DNA of 64,000 bases from Epithemia pelagica. Taxonomy: Eukaryota > Bacillariophyta > Bacillariophyceae > Surirellales > Surirellaceae. The notes below the pieces were generated by a model. That model ran no database searches. It saw only the letters and a list, made by a program, of their open reading frames with translations, and had not been told where the DNA came from. Location of the stretch: NCBI GenBank assembly GCA_946965045.2, contig OX337241.1, forward strand, positions 992,001 through 1,056,000, read 5' to 3'. This document shows positions 1 to 10,900 of the stretch, piece after piece. Each line of letters begins with the position of its first letter. Within the stretch, counting starts at the first letter, position 1. The position numbers and the translations under genes were made by a program.

Positions 1-2
1 TC

Positions 3-1025
3 ATGGAAGATGTCGTTCAAGCTGTTGTCTCTTCGTCTCCCTCCGTGCTGGAAACTGACCATGACAGCATAGAACCACAACAAGTGATAGCAACAGTGCA
101 ACCACGACCCTCTCGGATTCTAATGGGGGTATTCACCACCATTCAGGATCCACTCCTTTATCGAAAGAATTATCGCCATCTCGCCACCTTGTCGCACGGT
201 GTCATGTGCAGTCTAAACGCCTTTCTCCTCGATTCCGAATCCACCGCTGCATGTCGTATTATTTATACGTTTGTGGTGGCTGGACGAGATGAGGGTCCCA
301 CAAAATATCTGGAACGAAACAAAGACGTTGCCCTTCCTCGTCCGACATTCAAGATACCGGCGAAACTTTCCGACTGGAACACGGCCCAGGATTTCACCGT
401 GTTAAATATCGTGGAGAACATGGAAGATGGAAAGTCCGAAACCTGGCTCAATTTTGCTTCTCAAGTGGTGGAAGAAACAGAAGGAATCGACTACATTGCC
501 AAGACCGATGGAGACACGTTGCTGCATGTGGACAAGTTTGTCCAATACCTTGACGCCTTCTTGCCTCCCTCCCCCTACAACTCCCACGTGATGATGGGGA
601 AAGCTGCCGTACGACACCTTTGGGAGCACAAGCAAAAGCGAAAAGCCATGTCGTTAATGAAACACCATTATGACCGCGGTTCAGGATATGGACATTTGCA
701 ACTGTACTTTCAAGGGCAGTTTTATGGCATGAGTCCCAATGTGGCAAACGAAATTGTCCAAGAGGCCAAACTCGATCGAGTTCAACAGTACAAGCAGGGC
801 TATGAGGATTCCGATATTAGTGCCATGGCGAACAATTTACCCCACAGTCTCAAGTTTCTCTTTATCAAGCCCCCGGACATGTTTTGGCGACATCCCGTCA
901 AGTTCACCCAAGAGGGAAAGACGGAATTTTTTGTGGCTTGGAGGGAAGAATTTCGCCGCCTGGCATTGTCGACCGCAACTTGGAACACCACTACCACAAC
1001 AACAACAACAACAATGTTTCGGTAA
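3..1025 (+). CDS. GT31-like beta-1,3-galactosyltransferase (5' end probably outside the window)
   Basis: Likely Golgi glycosyltransferase that adds a hexose to a glycan from a UDP-sugar. The 340 codons show a GT31-type layout: an early RILMGVFTT strand followed by an R-x-x-YR stretch, the metal-binding acidic motif KTDGDTLL (D169-G-D171), a glycine/tyrosine-rich stretch near residues 225-240, and EDSD (residues 268-271), where this fold usually keeps its late acidic catalytic motif. Family members normally have an N-terminal signal anchor. None is visible here and the ATG lies two bases from the window edge, so the true start is probably upstream, possibly across an intron. The C-terminus is a run of nine Thr encoded by ACA/ACC repeats just before the stop, likely repeat expansion at the gene end. 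Family confidence is good; donor and acceptor sugar are unknown. Confidence 0.7.
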   Translation: MEDVVQAVVSSSPSVLETDHDSIEPQQVIATVQPRPSRILMGVFTTIQDPLLYRKNYRHLATLSHGVMCSLNAFLLDSESTAACRIIYTFVVAGRDEGPTKYLERNKDVALPRPTFKIPAKLSDWNTAQDFTVLNIVENMEDGKSETWLNFASQVVEETEGIDYIAKTDGDTLLHVDKFVQYLDAFLPPSPYNSHVMMGKAAVRHLWEHKQKRKAMSLMKHHYDRGSGYGHLQLYFQGQFYGMSPNVANEIVQEAKLDRVQQYKQGYEDSDISAMANNLPHSLKFLFIKPPDMFWRHPVKFTQEGKTEFFVAWREEFRRLALSTATWNTTTTTTTTTMFR

Positions 1026-2421
1026 ACAGACTCTAAAGAGTTGCCAGGCTTTCTTGCTGTGGGGACTACGCCTTTGGAGAAAAGGCGACACTGTGCTTGG
1101 TAACGAGAGCTCACTGCAATTACAATGTATGGGAGTCCTCCGAAACCGAATGAGGAATGGAATAAAGAACCAGAGAGACTGAATTTTCGCCGCCGTGCAT
1201 TCACCGCAGCTTGGAACTTGAGCATGTTGGTACAATACTAATATGCTCCAATCGTGGTGTGATTGTGAACGACTCATTTGGAGGAGGAAAAGAAGGGACA
1301 GTATGATTGGAAATGGAGTTGCACATGCAAACTCACGCACATTTTGGTGGACTGGAGTTGTTGAAGTGACTCGTGTGGTGGTTCTAGGAAAGCCATTGTG
1401 TGGTCAATCGATTGAAACATCAAACGCCAAACATGGAACGTGTGTCATTCTTATTTGCTCTACCAAGATTGGTTGGAGGTCCCTCGAATTAATTATCTGT
1501 GGTGTTGTCATAAAACTAGAGGACTGACGATACTCGAATAGCCGAAATGACAATGCACAACAAGGAACCACAGAAAATACTAGAAAGGTCAAAACTCCAA
1601 CTTGTACTTTCTAACGAAGCATGGCATCGAACATATGTTGGATCTGTCCTACTTTTCCACTCCTTTCAGGTGAGTGTGCCTACAGGTCACGGAATCGGGT
1701 TTGCCGCATCGTCTTGCGGTTGTCATTCAGGACAATGATTGTGGACACGCGGTGTACGAGACACCAGGGGGGTGGATGGAACTGGAGGATGGTGATTGTG
1801 TGTATGAGAGAAGTTCGGTCAAAGAGAATGAGAAAGAGGCCTGTTTGCTGATGGTGTAACGATGTTGAGAAAGAGGCATTTTTCCATCGCGCATTGTTTT
1901 TGTGAATCGCAGATGGATGGATTTTGAGAGGGTGGTTGGAGTGTCGTCCGCGCGCGCGACGACCACGTTGGATGATCTATCGTGCGGGACACACATGTAT
2001 ATTGAGGCTATAGAAAATGAAACTGTAGGATAACGTTGCAATAAAATTACTTAGGAATATTTGATATGCTTCCGTGTCGGCGGGCGCGACTCAATCCAAA
2101 ACAATTTAGCGATTCTTGTGGAGCGGCAGCTCCTGCCGATCCCCATCGACCAGCAGTGCAGCAAACAATCTCGTCATCCTTCCTCTTCTGGAATTTCGTT
2201 CTTCTCAACATTCTTGTTGTGTTGTGTTGTTTGTCCTCGGATCTAGTGGAAACAACCGCCTTTGACCTGGATTGTTTGTTTGTAACGTTGGTGGAAAGGC
2301 GGCGTTTTCGGAATACGACGCGCGTTGGATTGAATTCGATCTCGACGCTGCTGACGAACGCCCACCCTCAATCTACAATACGACACCAGGTAATTCAAAT
2401 AATAACCAAACGAGTACAATC
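1026..2421. other. Intergenic stretch, no gene recognised
   Basis: Only short overlapping ORFs without recognisable motifs occur here. A short CG-alternating tract (CGCGCGCG) lies near 1951-1960. The last few hundred bases probably hold the promoter and 5' leader of the DHHC gene. An in-frame ATG at 2272 would add 50 residues to that protein, but they look like untranslated sequence and I did not use it. Confidence 0.5.
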
Positions 2422-4142
2422 ATGGCATCGCAACCAAGAATGCAACAACAACAACAACAACAACAACAAGTGGGGAATAGTTCGGGGTATGGTCAACATC
2501 GAGGGAATCCTCGCACGGCTGGAAATGACGGGTCCTGGGCGAATGCACCAGCTGGAGCAGCAGCCGCAGCATCCTCCGTAGATGGCAACAACACGTTGCC
2601 CTCCCATGCATCCTTACCACACACATCGGGAAATTATGGAATGCATCCTCCCAGTCACAATCTCAAAGCCACCATGGGAAGCAACAACAACAATACGACA
2701 AGTACGACCAACAATCCCAATACGCAAACGGGCAGTGGCAGACCGGGTGCGGGGTTGACCATTTTTCAAGGCTACGATGAATCGGCACCTCCTCCCAAAA
2801 CGAGCCGTGTCCTCTTTTGTATGGAATGTTACGATCCTCAAAAAGAATTGCTCGAATACGATTACACCAAGGCCAAATTGGCCAATGGAGATCCGCAACC
2901 CTATCCCCGCATTCGAGATCGAGGAGAATACTACATTGATACCTACAATGATCAACCCTGGTCTTGGACCTTTGGAACACACGAAAAGGTACGTTAGGAT
3001 CGTTAATTGGATGGCTCGTTGGATGCAGCGGGTAAATTTGTTTTTGTGTGTTGCAACATAATGTGTTTGTGTGCCCCTGGCCAGCGGACCTTATGTACTA
3101 ACGAACAAATACTCTTGTTGTTTGGCTCGCACTCTAGAATGGCACATGGTTCAATTCCAGTGATCAAGCCGGTTCTATCATGTCTGTCATGGTATGGGTA
3201 TTGCTGATATATTCACAAGTGACCATTACGTTGCTCACCTTGACCGAGGGCATTCCAATTTATTTGGGTATGGTGTACGCCGTCCTGGTCACTTTGGCCT
3301 TGGCGGCGCATGCCAAGACAAGTTTGACCGATCCAGGCAGTGTTCCTGTGACGGCCATTCCTTCGGAACGCCAACGCATGGTCAAGGATGCCCATTCCAT
3401 GTGTGGTCAATGTCAAACCTTTAAACCCCCCGGCAGTCATCATTGTCGCATTTGCAATCGCTGTATCAGTCGGATGGACCATCATTGTCCATGGATGAAC
3501 AATTGTGTGGGGGCGGCCAATTTGAAACACTTTTGTCTCTTTTTAATTTACACCTGGACGACGGCAGCCTTTGCCTTGTCGGTCTTTGGCTGGAATTACT
3601 TTTTTTGTGCCGACGAAGATTGTACCTTCCATCCCGTGGTCTTGCAATTGGTTCGTCTCATGACTGTTTTGGCGATTGGAGCCTTTTTGTTTACCAGTTC
3701 CATGCTCATGAATGTCTGTTATGGAGTCATGACGGGAATTGGAACCATTGATCGACTCAAAAAGAAGGCCACGAATACCATGAACCAATCCGATGAAGAA
3801 CCGATTGCCCTCATTGATGTAAGTGTGTGTGTGTGGTCTTTTCCACTCTTGTGTGATTTGACCGTAAGTCGTTCGGTCCTCTCATGTCGTTGTCGTTTCG
3901 TGGTTGTGTTGTGTTAGATTTTTGGCATTGCTCCATGGTACACGTGGCCCTTTCCGGTGGACCCCATCTTTGAAGATTACGATCGTGTCATGGGATATAC
4001 CATGCCCCAACGATTGGACCGAGAACGACAATTTTGTGAAGCCAAATTACGACCCGGTGGTACCAAACACCCCAATGAACATTTGAAACAAGATGGGTCC
4101 ATGGAATTACCCACCTGTTTGAATGAACTGCTACCGGCCTAA
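2422..4142 (+). CDS. DHHC-type palmitoyltransferase, three exons
   Basis: Integral membrane S-acyltransferase that attaches palmitate to cysteines of cytosolic proteins. Exons 2422-2988, 3138-3818 and 3918-4142 join in phase 0 at GTACGT/AG and GTAAGT/AG boundaries, giving 490 aa. Residues 1-130 are disordered (polyGln from CAA repeats, then Asn/Thr/Gly). Exon 2 holds two hydrophobic segments, a DPG motif (SLTDPGS), the cysteine-rich zinc region beginning CGQCQ, and the catalytic DHHC at about residue 303 in MDHHCPWMNNCVG. Two more hydrophobic segments follow. DPG and DHHC-CRD between membrane segment pairs is the standard architecture. The start was taken at 2422 because upstream codons look non-coding. 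Nothing suggests inactivation. Confidence 0.9.
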
Positions 4143-4558
4143 TAATACCTAGAATGGCTGACACAATAATCCCATTTGCGTGAGACACAGTCTTGTTGCC
4201 GTATGGTATACAAGCTTGAAACCACGACTACTACTACTACAACAACTGCATCTGCCTTGTTCACTACCCTTAATACTTTTTTAAAACGAATGTCTTATTT
4301 GTTGTGGTAGGAACGAAGGATTCGGCCTCTCTTGTGCCAAGGGTCTTCTCCTCTACTCGAGGAGAATAAGATTCGGCAGATATACAGCGTAGAATTCTGC
4401 ATCGTTGAGAGTGTAGGTCTTGGCAAGCCCATGACGTGGTGAGAACAAAGCAGACATGATCTCATACGGTTGACTTTCAAAGAATGAGGACGACTGACTC
4501 TGGTGTTAAGTTGAGTTCGACAGCAACAGCGTTCTTGTTGCCCAGCGTAGTAGACTGA
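4143..4558. other. Convergent intergenic spacer
   Basis: Space between the 3' ends of the DHHC gene and the minus-strand gene that follows. It contains a short ACT/ACA simple repeat near 4226-4250. No gene is supported. Confidence 0.5.
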
Positions 4559-6011
4559 CTAGGACGTTGGCCTGAAAGAAAGACATTTAGCATTTCCTGA
4601 ACCATTTTGTTTTCGTATGGTGTACTTACGACAAGGAAAGCGTTGCGGCGGAGAGGGCAGAGACCCAGCTCTTGTCGTCGTCCATAACAGAGACACCATC
4701 CAACCCATCTTGTTCCAACTGTTGTACATGGATCGGTTCGGCGTCTGCCATTAATTGAAAGTCATATTCTCGAGTCCAGTTGATGGATGATTTGAAAGCT
4801 AATAGCATTGGGTCTGGAATGGCCACTTCATCTCCCAGTTGTAGCCCCGACGCTGCGCACGTGCCAAGATCAATTTTCGAAGCCAACCGTTCCCGCGGCT
4901 TGACAAACGTGGATGGTACTGGGACACCATTGTCTGGAACATGATCATTCTTGGTCACCCTTACTCCAGAGAGAAATGCCTTGAGCGAGTTTTGGTAGTT
5001 TGACCACAATTTTCTGGCGGGTCCTTCCGGACCTGGCTTATGTTTCAGTGCAAACGCAGAAGCTTTCAATGCCTGTTTCAAGATAGAATGAGCTTTTTGC
5101 AAGTCATCTGTAGTAGCGTCCAAAAGGTCCGCCGACGGCAACTGGATTTGTTGCGCCATGTGAGCAGCGGTGGTATTGGTTTCTTGGGCGGATTTTCCGT
5201 CGCTACATACTACAAGAACGGAGTACGGACTTCCATCCCAATTCTTGGCTTCCTCCATGGTCATGCAAGGTAGAATCATCACCCCACGGTTGACGTCAAA
5301 CCAGTGCTTCTGCGAAGCAAATGACACAAGGTTGAACGGACAACGCTTCAATCCGGGGAGGCCCATCGTCGTTGTCGCCTTCTTTGGTTCGTCTGGCGTC
5401 GTACAGCTCCCTCGAATGGCTCGGATGAGGCAGTCACGGTCCGTTTTCTCTTGGTAGGGCAGACCCAAGACAGCGGAAGCAACGTACAACCATGTGTCGC
5501 ACTGGAACGTCTTGTCTGTTGCGGGGCAAAGGTAGGCCTCTTCGGAAACCGTGTCGGTAACTCCCTTGGCGAGGAGAACGGGGGAGTGACCCTGGACGTG
5601 AATGTTGCTGCCAGATAGGGAGGGAGCGTGTTTCCCATGGAGAGCTGCCTTGCGTATGGCGTCATACATGGCACGAACCACGGGCGACGAAATCGACGAC
5701 AGACGTTCTGTGCGGGGGTCCCACGTTCGACAAAGAGACGTGTAATCCTGTTCCTCAAACTCTTTTACGCGTACGTGAGGGAACACCTCTTGCATGGTTG
5801 CCATGGCCACACCGCTTTGGATACTCAGCTCGGCTGATATGGACACAGCGGCCGCAAACAGTTTGTCCTTCGACAGGCGGGCAAACCGTGCTCGCAAATC
5901 CTCCGTTTCGTCGTCAACAACGGATCCTTCGTCCTGTATTCCAAGAAAGCGCCTCATTGTGCCCTTCCAGTACTCCCCTTGGCTGCTCTCTTTGCTTTCA
6001 TCGTCGGACAT
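4559..6011 (-). CDS. Protein of unknown function, two exons
   Basis: Not recognised. The frame runs from an ATG at 6011 (start of MSDDESKESSQ) to a consensus donor GTAAGTAC at 4629. A 58-nt intron ends in a pyrimidine-rich TTTCTTTCAG at 4572, and the short last exon adds only Pro-Thr-Ser before TAG (4559-4561), for 464 aa. Without splicing the frame stops inside the donor itself, which supports the intron. The product is soluble, with an acidic N-terminus, a mixed alpha/beta centre containing a Cys/Trp-rich patch (CPATDKTFQCDTWLYV) and a hydrophobic strand ending in VLVVC. No signal peptide or membrane segment is seen. An upstream in-frame TTG at 6056 was not used. It may be a diatom-restricted family; no function is assigned. 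Confidence 0.6.
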
Positions 6012-6310
6012 ACTATTTGGAGGTAGTGGAACTGAACGGTAAAACGCCAACCACAAACACTCGGCCTCTACGAAAGTGTTTTACCTCTGCAGTAGCGCAA
6101 ATGATTGCCGGGGAACATGAGTCGTCCGTTGGGCGCATCATCATGGTGGTACTCCTACAAAAAATTTGAGGCAAATTCGAGTTTCGAGGTGAGGTTATGA
6201 ATAGGTTATGTGTACCCTCGAATCTCGCAAATTCTTTTGGGGGCGTAAATTTTGAAAGGTGCGACCGACACTTCCGAGTCGAGCGACGAATGACCACACA
6301 ATGACCGACA

Positions 6311-6326
6311 TGGCATGCAGAAACGG
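6311..6326 (+). repeat. Left 16-bp direct repeat, candidate target-site duplication
   Basis: TGGCATGCAGAAACGG occurs here and again at 13097-13112, in the same orientation and identical over 16 bp, with differing bases on both sides. The two copies bracket the whole block of retroelement remnants, inverted repeat and copia element. The size suits a non-LTR retrotransposon target-site duplication. Confidence 0.65.
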
Positions 6327-7566
6327 TCAACTGGCATTGCCCTCCGACCTAGCTCTTTACACTGATTCTCAAAGTTTGGTGGATACGGTCACGAAACGTC
6401 TGGAATAGTTAGTGGAGTACCCTTACTCAACAATGACAAGTGATTGGGATATACAGCAATCGATCTCGCACTCTATCCGTCAGTTTGATTCATGTCCCAG
6501 TGTTCAACACGTCAAGGGTCACCAGGATTGGTCTGCTTCTGTTGAAACTTTACCTCTTCCCGCACAACTGAATATTCAAGCTGATTCTCTTGTCGGTTCA
6601 TTCTCTTATCCCCACGACATCTCTAGTCAACAATGTGCTCTAATTGCTGGAAGCGCAGCGATTCTTCATGGTCCCAACGGTACGATTTCATCAAACTACC
6701 GTGCAAACTTGCGTCGACTGTCGAGCGATCCTATAATTATTGACTACATGCGAACCAAGTACAAGTGGAGTTACCAAGTGTTCCATTTGGTCGACTGGGA
6801 AATTCATAGCAGTGTTATCCGCGCCAACTTTGGTCATCGGCATTTCATTACTAAGTTCGTTCATGGATGGCTCCCTTTGGGGAAACTCACACAACATTAT
6901 GCATCACACTACCTCGCTACCTGCCCCAACTGTCCTGATTCTCTCGAAGATGTTGATCATTTCCTCCGATGCTCTTATCGGCAGAACTAGACTGGTCCTT
7001 TGTTTGATGAGATGTTCAGCTTTTGGTTGGATAAATGTTTTGATCCCACTCTACAATCCGTGCTCCATGAAGCCTTGCTGTTATGGCTTGGTGATTCCCC
7101 CATGGTGTTTCCCTCTGTGCCTGTTGCTTACCGTGTTCTCATTGCCCGTCAAGCCTCTGTTGGATGGCAACATTTATTTTTTGGACGATTTGTTCGTGAT
7201 TGGGCTTCACTTCAAGACCAGTATGTACGCGCTCGTGGTTTGAATCCCTCTAAGTTCTCTGGTTCTCGCGTGATCTCGGGCACCATTAAAATCTTGTGGC
7301 AGCACATACATGATCTGTGGTTACGACGTAATTTGGATCTTCATGGCCACGACGCTTCCACGAGAAAGCAGGCCGCTTTGCATTCTGCGCAACGGGAAAT
7401 TATCGACCTCTATCTTCTTCGACCATTGGTTTGACCTGCTGACCGTGTCATTTTCTATTCTTCCGCAGCTGAACATTTTCAACAAGAAACTCAATCATCG
7501 CAGCTCCGTGTGTGGCTTAACACATGGAAGCCTATGATTCTCTCGTCTGCAGGTGTTGGTTAGCTA
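6327..7566 (+). pseudogene. Decayed retroelement polyprotein fragment: RNase H and downstream zinc-type region
   Basis: One continuous reading frame carries three stops: TAG at 6406, TAG at 6988 and TGA at 7432. Visible pieces are LYTDSQSLVDTV, matching an RNase H aspartate strand, then HVKGHQDWS, matching the RNase H handle region, and later a CPNCPDSLEDVDHFLRC cluster resembling the zinc-binding region at the C-terminus of plant-type non-LTR reverse transcriptases. The polymerase domain is absent because the fragment begins inside RNase H. All three stops could derive from CAG, CAG and CGA by single C-to-T changes, fitting mutational decay with no frame-shifting indel over about 1.2 kb. Confidence 0.65.
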
Positions 7567-7640
7567 CCTTCATCTGCTGTTAGTCCTCGCCTTGGTAGTC
7601 TGGTTAGACTATTCTTGGCCCGGCGCGTCGGTCGACGTCT

Positions 7641-7755
7641 CCCTGTGGGGAGCGTGCGTACCCCCCAGCGGGGGTGGCTTTGAGAGTGTAATTTCGTGTA
7701 GCCACCCCCTTCCCTAAGAGCAAATAATAACCTATTTCTTGACGGTAGGCATATC
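7641..7755 (+). repeat. Left arm (outer part) of a long interrupted inverted repeat
   Basis: Together with 12409-12436 this forms one arm whose reverse complement lies at 12941-13070. The inner 47 bp (7737-7755 joined to 12409-12436) match the other arm exactly. The outer part is imperfect but clearly related, including a GGGGGTGGCT...AGCCACCCCC hairpin that mirrors GGGGGTGTTT...AAACACCCCC in the other arm. The copia element splits this arm. Confidence 0.75.
7751..7755 (+). repeat. Target-site duplication of the copia element, left copy (ATATC)
   Basis: ATATC precedes the left LTR and recurs at 12404-12408 after the right LTR. The uninterrupted partner arm at 12941-12987 has only one copy at the matching place, so the empty site is preserved nearby. 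A 6-bp reading (CATATC) is also possible. Confidence 0.8.
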
Positions 7756-7951
7756 TGTTAAAATATTGGAAATATCGCCTCGCGTGCTCAACGGTCACAA
7801 CGTATGCGCAGAGGAAGCGTGTGAAAACTCTCCTACGGCCCAAGTAGATGAGTTGGACTCAGGTGGCAAAAGAGATTATAAGGTTATATCTAGGGTGGAA
7901 TGGAATGGATTGATCCCGTAGGAATCGTGTGTACGTTCCCCAAAATTGTGT
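7756..7951 (+). repeat. 5' LTR of the copia element, internal segment inverted
   Basis: Bases 7756-7809 are identical to the start of the 3' LTR (12216-12269). Bases 7819-7951 are the exact reverse complement of 12271-12403. Nine unmatched bases (AGAGGAAGC, 7810-7818) sit at the junction. The 3' LTR keeps the expected TG start and lies between the polypurine tract and the target duplication, so it is probably the original arrangement and the 5' copy the altered one. Confidence 0.85.
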
Positions 7952-7988
7952 CTCCCTTAGGCACGCCATAGACTGGTTGATTGTTGGT

Positions 7989-10900
7989 ATGGCACACCAA
8001 GTAGTAAAGGGGATCCTGATAATGACGGAACTCGTCACGTATATAGTGGACGACAATCCCGAAGAGGAACAGGACCCACAAGACTGGTTGTCGCGGGCAC
8101 TCCACGCCACCAACAAAGGTATAGAAAGAATAGGCGGCAGATTGCACGCCCGAATCAAGTCGAATCGGAACGGACGACCGCGCAGCATCCAACATCAACT
8201 CAACACAAGCCGAAGGCACAAAGTGAGCCTCAGAATCCTTGCAGCCGTCATCGCCATGTCAGTAGGAATGTCCAACGGAGCACGACAAGTTGGGACCTTC
8301 GACACTGACTCACGATTGGTCGGCATCGACAATCGATGCTCAGGATGCATCAGTCACAGGAGGGAAGATTTCCCAGGAGAACTGACAGAATGCAAACGAG
8401 CAATCAAGGGATTTGGAGGTGCCAGAACATACAATGTCTGGCAAGGTACCCTCCAATGGGACTGGGACGACGACCAGGGAATCCCCCATAGGATGACAAT
8501 CCCACGGTCGTATTACGTACCAGAAGGACACGTCAGGCTACTGAGCCCACAGCACTGGGCCCAAACGCGAAAGAACCAAGACAAACGAGGTGGAGCAGGT
8601 ACAACGACAACTGCCCAGCACGTCACCCTGTTTTGGAACAAGAGGGAGAACAGGAAAACTGTTCCCATCGACAGCGAACATACCAATGTCGCAACATTCG
8701 CCCTGTCAGGGGGATACGAATCGTATCACCAATACTGCAGGGAAACCAACACCGGAACAAAGGATGACGACCGGGATCCAATCACCATCGATGAACTCCG
8801 AGTCGACGCAACCGTGGTGTCCGACGACGAGGATGCATCCGATGACGAGGATAACGGCGAACCAACACAGGAGCAACAAGGTCCAAGTGATTGGCCAATG
8901 GAGGACGAACAAAACGACAACAACAAACCACGTGAGTTCGACATAAACGGCAAACAGGCCACCACATTGGACGAGCCAGCCCCAAACATCATCATAGATG
9001 AGGAAGAAAGGCTCCCAACACCAACCGCAGAGTTGCTCCAATGTCATTACGACTTCGGACACTTACCGTTCACGAAACTTCAAAGAATGGCAAGGGACGG
9101 AACCCTTCCATCACGACTCTCAAAATGCAAGGTGCCAGTCTGCTCTGCGTGTCAGTATGGAAAAGCGACCAAGCGCCCATGGCGATCGCGAAACCGACGC
9201 GACCGAGAGGCGGAACGACCACCGAGCAAACCAGGAGAGGTAGTATCAGTTGACCAAATGGAGTCACCAACTCCAGGACTGATAGCACAAATGACCGGTT
9301 TTCTAACGAAGAAGCGGTATAAGTACACCACAGTCTATGTCGACCAAGCGACGGGACTGGGATTCGTCTACCTCCAAAAGTCATCAGGCGCCGAAGAGAC
9401 GCTAGAAGGGAAACTAGCCTTCGAACGGTACGCCATGGCTAGAGGAGTAAAGATAGCTGCATACCACGCCGACAATAGCATCTTCAAGGCCAAGGCGTGG
9501 GTAGACGCATGCAATCGACAAAACCAACCACTGACTTTTGCAGGTGTGGGAGCTCATCACACCAACGGTAAGGCCAAAAGGCGGATCAGAGAGCTGCAAG
9601 ACATGGCCAGAACCATGTTGATCCACGCCAACAGGCGATGGAAGAATGCAATAACTGCGAACCTATGGCCCTACGCCATAAGACACGCAAACGACTGCCT
9701 AAATGCTGCACCAAACATGCAACAACCAAGTAAGCGCTCACCGCTACAGCTATTTAGCAATACACCGGTGAACGTGAATCGAAAGCACTGGAAACTGTTC
9801 GGTTGTCCAGTGTATGTCCTGGACGAAGCTCTCCAGGGAAACAAGCCCTACCATAAATGGAAGCATAGGGCAAGAGTGGGGATCTACTTGGGACAGTCCC
9901 CGATCCACAATAGGAACGTGGCAACGGTCCTGAACCGATTCACGGGACATGTTAGCCCGCAATTCCACGTCAAGTTCGACAAGAGCTTCGACACTCCAAG
10001 ACAAGGATTCCTGGAGTCACACTGGCAGCACAAAACACATTTCAGCGCAACACCAGAGCGCGCAAATGTACACCGAACGCCAGAGCCAGAGGGAGGCCAA
10101 ACGCCACCAAAGACTGGCAACAAAAGGGCGAGAATCCAAGAGCCAACTGAAACTCCAGCCAGCGAACCAACCCAACAACAGAATGACAATGCGCAACCAC
10201 GAAACGAAAGTCCGCCAACGATCCCAACTGAGGATGGCCAAGACCCCAGTGAGACAACCGGGACGCCGAACACAACGGGGGAGGGCTCGACTAGTCGACA
10301 ACAGAGAAGACGAACAACAAGTGAGCGGCGAGGACAGAGGGAGCAGGGCGGTAGCACTCCCACAGAACCATCACCATCACAAAAGACACGGTTCGGCAGG
10401 ATAATAAGACCTGTACAACGGCTGATTGAAATAATGACGACTGAAATAGTCGCAAACACAACATACAGCGAGCAGGCTGTAGAAGGTGAATTGTTTTGTC
10501 TCGAGACCATGTTCCCACATGATCCACCAGCATCACCCAACGACTCATTGCTTGCATACAAAGCAGCGGCATCGGATCCTGATACCATGTATCACCATCA
10601 AGCGATGAAGGAACCAGACGCAGAGCAATTCATGAACGGGATGCAACAGGAAATGGACAGACAATTCACGGATGGAAACTTCTCTATCATCCACCGAAGC
10701 CAAATCCCAAAAGGGGAAAAGATTTTCCCAGGAGTATGGCAGATGAGGAGAAAGAGGGACATCAAAACCCGAGAAATAAAGAAACACAAAGCACGACTCA
10801 ACTTTGATGGGTCGCGCATGGAAAAGGGAATCCATTACGACCAGACCTATGCACCCGTCGCCTCATGGGCATCAATACGGCTCATCCTTGCCTTGGTCGC

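Noticed and set aside
6406-7434. In-frame TAG, TAG and TGA in the retroelement frame as programmed readthrough or a variant genetic code
   Set aside because: Host genes in the window (HAT1, RPA1, DHHC) end normally at TAA/TAG/TGA and have no internal stops, and the polymerase domain is missing, so decay is simpler.
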